Below, in pieces: positions 4,547 to 6,978 of a stretch of 6,978 nucleotides of DNA. Source of the DNA: Candidatus Methanoplasma sp. GTDB taxonomy: Archaea; Thermoplasmatota; Thermoplasmata; Methanomassiliicoccales; Methanomethylophilaceae. The position numbers and the translations under genes are program-made. The notes beneath the pieces were generated by a model. It was not told the DNA's origin. It saw only the letters and a program-made list of their open reading frames with translations, and ran no database searches. How positions within the stretch are numbered: the stretch's first letter is position 1; each line of letters begins with the position of its first letter. The DNA lies in the NCBI GenBank assembly GCA_031254265.1, contig JAIRUV010000148.1, positions 1-6,978 on the forward strand. The letters run 5' to 3'.

Positions 4547-5812
4547 TTGAGGTTAGATCTCGTCGTCTGCGGGAAAGCCTTCGTGAACGGGCAGATGACA
4601 TATTCTGAGATAGGGATAACGGACGGGAAGATATCGGTCGTAAAGAGTTCCGTCCCCGGAGGGGAGAAAAGGATCGACGTCCCCGGAGGGGTGATACTTC
4701 CCGGCTTCGTCGACCCGCATGTCCATTTCAGGGATCCCGGGATGACTGAGAAGGAGGATTTCTCATCCGGCACCTGCGCGGCCGTCCACGGAGGCGTGAC
4801 CTGCATATTGGATATGCCGAACACCATTCCTCCGGTAACGGATGTGAACACCCTGATGGAGAAAAAAAGCCGTGTCAAAGGCAAAGCGTACGTCGACTAC
4901 GGACTGTTCGCCGCCGTGACCCCCGGATGCAACGCAGGCATGATGGCCCCCCTTGTCCCCGGATTCAAACTTTTCATGGGATCGACGACGGGGAAGATCC
5001 TGCTGAACGACGACACCGAGATAAGGTCCTCCCTTGCTGACATATTCAAAACAGGCAGAAGGGTGAGCGTACATGCCGAGGACGACAGCATGATCATGAA
5101 AGAAGAAGAGAGGAACTGCAGGGACCACCTGAGGAACCGTCCCGTGGAGGCGGAGATCAATGCCTTGAAGAGGCTGTCCCGTTTCAAAGGGAAGAAGGTG
5201 AATATATGCCACAATACCAATGCGGAAAGCGTGGCAATGGCGAACAACCTCGGTTTTACCACCGAGGTAGCCCTGCACCATCTGTTCTTCGAGGTTGACA
5301 GACACTCTTCCTCCGAATACAAAGTGAACCCTCCCGTAAGGAATGCGGCGGTGAGGGACAAGCTCTACAGAACGTTCATAGGCGGAAAGATATCCATGTT
5401 CGGCAGCGACCACGCCCCCCACACTCTGACCGACAAATCCCAGGATTTCGACTCAGCACCCAGCGGGATACCGGGGATAGAGACGACGATGCCGATTGTC
5501 ATGGACATGGTAAGGAAGAACACCATACCGCTGCACCAAGCGGTGTCGATGGGGTCGGAAACGCCTGCGGCATCATTCGGTATGAAGAAAGGAAGGATCG
5601 AAGAAGGATATGATGCAGACCTTTCAGTCTTCGATATAAGAAGGTCCGCAACAATAAACGTAAGAAAACTTCATAGCAAGGCCGGGTATTCACCGTACGA
5701 AGGATGGGACGCCGTCTTCCCGGAGACCGTGATGGTGAGAGGGGAGATACAGATAGACGGCGGAGAATTCTGCGGGGACAAGATAGGAAAGGATGTTTAT
5801 GGCAGACATTGA
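4547..5812 (+). CDS. pyrC: Dihydroorotase (class I, archaeal type)
   Basis: 421 residues, TTG start. The enzyme interconverts N-carbamoyl-aspartate and dihydroorotate, the third step of pyrimidine synthesis, in the cytoplasm. Amidohydrolase metal ligands are visible in order: DPHVHFRDPG with H58 and H60, K141 in FKLFMGSTTG (the likely carboxylated bridging lysine), H176 in SVHAED, H222 in ICHNTN, and D288 in GSDHAPHT. R62 of HFR is the usual substrate-binding arginine. KVNPPVR (259-265) is another family motif. The full set of active-site residues and normal length support an active dihydroorotase rather than the inactive PyrX-type paralogue; hydantoinase or allantoinase is less likely given HFRDPG. 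It lies 4 bases after the AMMECR1 gene and its end overlaps the YkgJ-type gene. Confidence 0.95.
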   Translation: MRLDLVVCGKAFVNGQMTYSEIGITDGKISVVKSSVPGGEKRIDVPGGVILPGFVDPHVHFRDPGMTEKEDFSSGTCAAVHGGVTCILDMPNTIPPVTDVNTLMEKKSRVKGKAYVDYGLFAAVTPGCNAGMMAPLVPGFKLFMGSTTGKILLNDDTEIRSSLADIFKTGRRVSVHAEDDSMIMKEEERNCRDHLRNRPVEAEINALKRLSRFKGKKVNICHNTNAESVAMANNLGFTTEVALHHLFFEVDRHSSSEYKVNPPVRNAAVRDKLYRTFIGGKISMFGSDHAPHTLTDKSQDFDSAPSGIPGIETTMPIVMDMVRKNTIPLHQAVSMGSETPAASFGMKKGRIEEGYDADLSVFDIRRSATINVRKLHSKAGYSPYEGWDAVFPETVMVRGEIQIDGGEFCGDKIGKDVYGRH

Positions 5813-6917
5813 GATCGATTATTCTGAAGTGCGCGGAAAGAAGGCCGAATGTCCGGAAGGCTGCGGGCTGTGCTGTCTGTGCCAGCCCGAGGTCCTCGCC
5901 GAAGAAAGGCGGTTCTTCGAGAAGCATCATCCGAAGGATCTTGTGTACACCAAAGGCGCGGATCCGTATCTGGCACTTGCGCTGAAAAAAGGAAAAGGAT
6001 CATGCGTGTTCCTCGAAGGGCGCAGGTGCATGATATACAGCAGCAGGCCGGCCTACTGCAGGCAGTTCCCTTACCACATATACGTCGGAGATAAGGTCAA
6101 GGTCGAACTGGACCTCTCATGCAGAGGCGTATGGACGGGCAGCGGCGCCGATGCGGAGACAGAGGCGAAAGATATCGTCACGAAGGCAGAGAGCAGGATA
6201 AAGAGGGCGATGAAAGAAGCACGGGGTGTATATTCTGAGTTCTATCACAACTGCAAGGAGGCCGGAGTGATGGGAGACCCCGTTGAGATAAGGAGGTCCG
6301 TGAGCGAGAATCTGGACAGGTTCACAGATATGGCATACATCGGGAAGGTCATGGAAATGACCATGATGGAGCCGGTGATGACGCTCAACGGGATAAAAGA
6401 AGAGCCGGCGGACATGGAAGAGCTCAATGAAGCGGCGATGGAGACGGCGATGGAGTCCATGGCGACGAAAGATCCGGTGAATGCGCCGGTCTATTGCGGC
6501 GAGGATTGGAGTTGGAACCTCTTCCTTGCGGACAGCGCATCGGGGAGGATAGACTGGATGGTCCTGGACGACGAGGGCGATCTTACAAAGAAGGATACGG
6601 TGAAAGCCTCGGAGATCAAGATCAAGCCTCTTGAACCGGGTGGAAAAGAGGTATTGAAAGCATACATCTCGATACTCAACCAAAGGGAGAGCTTCCTGGG
6701 GAACGTGTTCAGCCTGATGGACGCCGCCGGGTACGAGGACGACATGGCCAACGCATATTACGGATGCCTTTCGACGACGATCCTGGACCTTCTCTGGAGG
6801 GCATCGTTGCTGGACCATTTCTTCGGGACGGGGATGGGTGAAAAAGGAATAAAAGAAGCGATAATCTTCTATGATATGGACAGGCTGGACGCGCCGGCGA
6901 TCGGAGCCTTCGTATAA
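5799..6917 (+). CDS. YkgJ-family cysteine-cluster protein with long C-terminal extension
   Basis: 372 residues from ATG 5799; an in-frame ATG at 5793 would add two residues. AAGGA at 5789-5793 is 5 nt before 5799, which slightly favours that start. The N-terminal domain has the YkgJ/PF03692 pattern C18-x3-C22-x2-C25-C26-x-C28 followed by C69, C77, C87 (RPAYCRQFP) and C108, proposed in the family to bind zinc or an iron-sulfur centre. Residues about 120-372 are not recognised: an acidic, Met/Glu-rich stretch (about 200-225), then a mixed alpha/beta region with SWNLFLADSASGRIDWMVLDD and a helical end. Many YkgJ proteins are only 100-250 residues, so this extension is long. It overlaps pyrC by 14 bp, so is probably cotranslated; no pyrimidine role follows from that alone. 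Stop TAA 6915-6917. Confidence 0.85.
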   Translation: MADIEIDYSEVRGKKAECPEGCGLCCLCQPEVLAEERRFFEKHHPKDLVYTKGADPYLALALKKGKGSCVFLEGRRCMIYSSRPAYCRQFPYHIYVGDKVKVELDLSCRGVWTGSGADAETEAKDIVTKAESRIKRAMKEARGVYSEFYHNCKEAGVMGDPVEIRRSVSENLDRFTDMAYIGKVMEMTMMEPVMTLNGIKEEPADMEELNEAAMETAMESMATKDPVNAPVYCGEDWSWNLFLADSASGRIDWMVLDDEGDLTKKDTVKASEIKIKPLEPGGKEVLKAYISILNQRESFLGNVFSLMDAAGYEDDMANAYYGCLSTTILDLLWRASLLDHFFGTGMGEKGIKEAIIFYDMDRLDAPAIGAFV

Positions 6918-6956
6918 TACCCTCCCCGATCCAGTATACGACGCATGCGCAGGCGG

Positions 6957-6964
6957 ATATATAT
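6957..6964 (+). promoter_or_regulatory. Possible TATA box for a gene beyond the window
   Basis: ATATATAT lies 40 bp after the last stop codon, in the short tail 6918-6978. A transcript from it would start near or past the window's end, so its gene cannot be seen. Otherwise the tail holds nothing I can name. Confidence 0.35.
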
Positions 6965-6978
6965 GGAGAAAAAAAACC

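Noticed and set aside
4763..5422. Open frame of 219 codons on the minus strand inside pyrC
   Set aside because: It lies fully within a dihydroorotase with an intact active site on the other strand, and its product resembles no family.
6117..6818. Open frame of 233 codons on the minus strand inside the YkgJ-type gene
   Set aside because: The product is His/Arg-rich, as expected of an antisense shadow of an acidic Met-rich gene, with no promoter or ribosome site seen.
6940..6950. Short palindrome CGCATGCG in the 3' tail as an operator or attachment site
   Set aside because: An 8-bp palindrome is expected by chance, and there is no second copy or associated integrase or regulator.
6966..6976. 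Run of eight T on the minus strand as a terminator of a gene right of the window
   Set aside because: No minus-strand gene is visible to end there, and the same bases lie beside a possible plus-strand TATA box; the direction cannot be decided.

Overview
The window looks like chromosomal DNA of a methanogen-type euryarchaeon. My best guess is Methanomassiliicoccales (Methanomethylophilaceae-like), but this is inferred from gene content and style, not from a marker gene. Supporting signs are A/T-rich TATA boxes placed about 27 bases before start codons (leaderless transcripts), Arg AGG/AGA and Ile ATA codon preference, TTG starts with GGAGGTGA-like ribosome sites, an ArsA/Get3 ATPase with a small-heat-shock-like tail, and an AMMECR1 protein next to an archaeal-type dihydroorotase. 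None of the nine assigned genes ends in TAG, which fits a pyrrolysine-using lineage but is weak evidence.

Layout. (1) 1-1059, plus strand: the 3' end of a group 4 [NiFe]-hydrogenase-like large subunit, then a ferredoxin-fused small subunit. The large subunit lacks both cysteines of the C-terminal nickel-binding motif, so the complex is more likely an energy-converting hydrogenase-related (Ehr-like) or Nuo/Fpo-like redox module than a true hydrogenase. (2) 1043-1426, minus strand: a UspA-family protein, overlapping the small-subunit gene tail to tail by 17 bp. (3) 1427-1522: a 96-bp divergent promoter region that appears to drive two leaderless transcripts. (4) 1523-3367, plus strand: a ferredoxin-domain gene interrupted by a -1 frame change, then an ArsA/Get3-family ATPase with an alpha-crystallin-like C-terminus. 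(5) 3368-3467: an intergenic gap with a probable TATA box. (6) 3468-6917, plus strand: a tightly packed run of a hendecad-repeat, Met-rich protein, an AMMECR1-domain protein, dihydroorotase (pyrC) and a long YkgJ-type cysteine-cluster protein, all overlapping or nearly so. (7) 6918-6978: a short tail with a possible TATA box for a gene beyond the window.

The two most interesting points are these. First, the frame change in the ferredoxin gene falls exactly on a C CCG GGG heptamer, followed 5 nt later by a possible 7-bp stem that covers the 0-frame stop. This could be programmed -1 frameshifting, a real mutation or a sequencing error. Second, a Get3d-like ATPase lies next to a small protein built of 11-residue repeats followed by a methionine-rich helix. 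That pairing suggests handling of hydrophobic clients, but it is an inference from features and position only.
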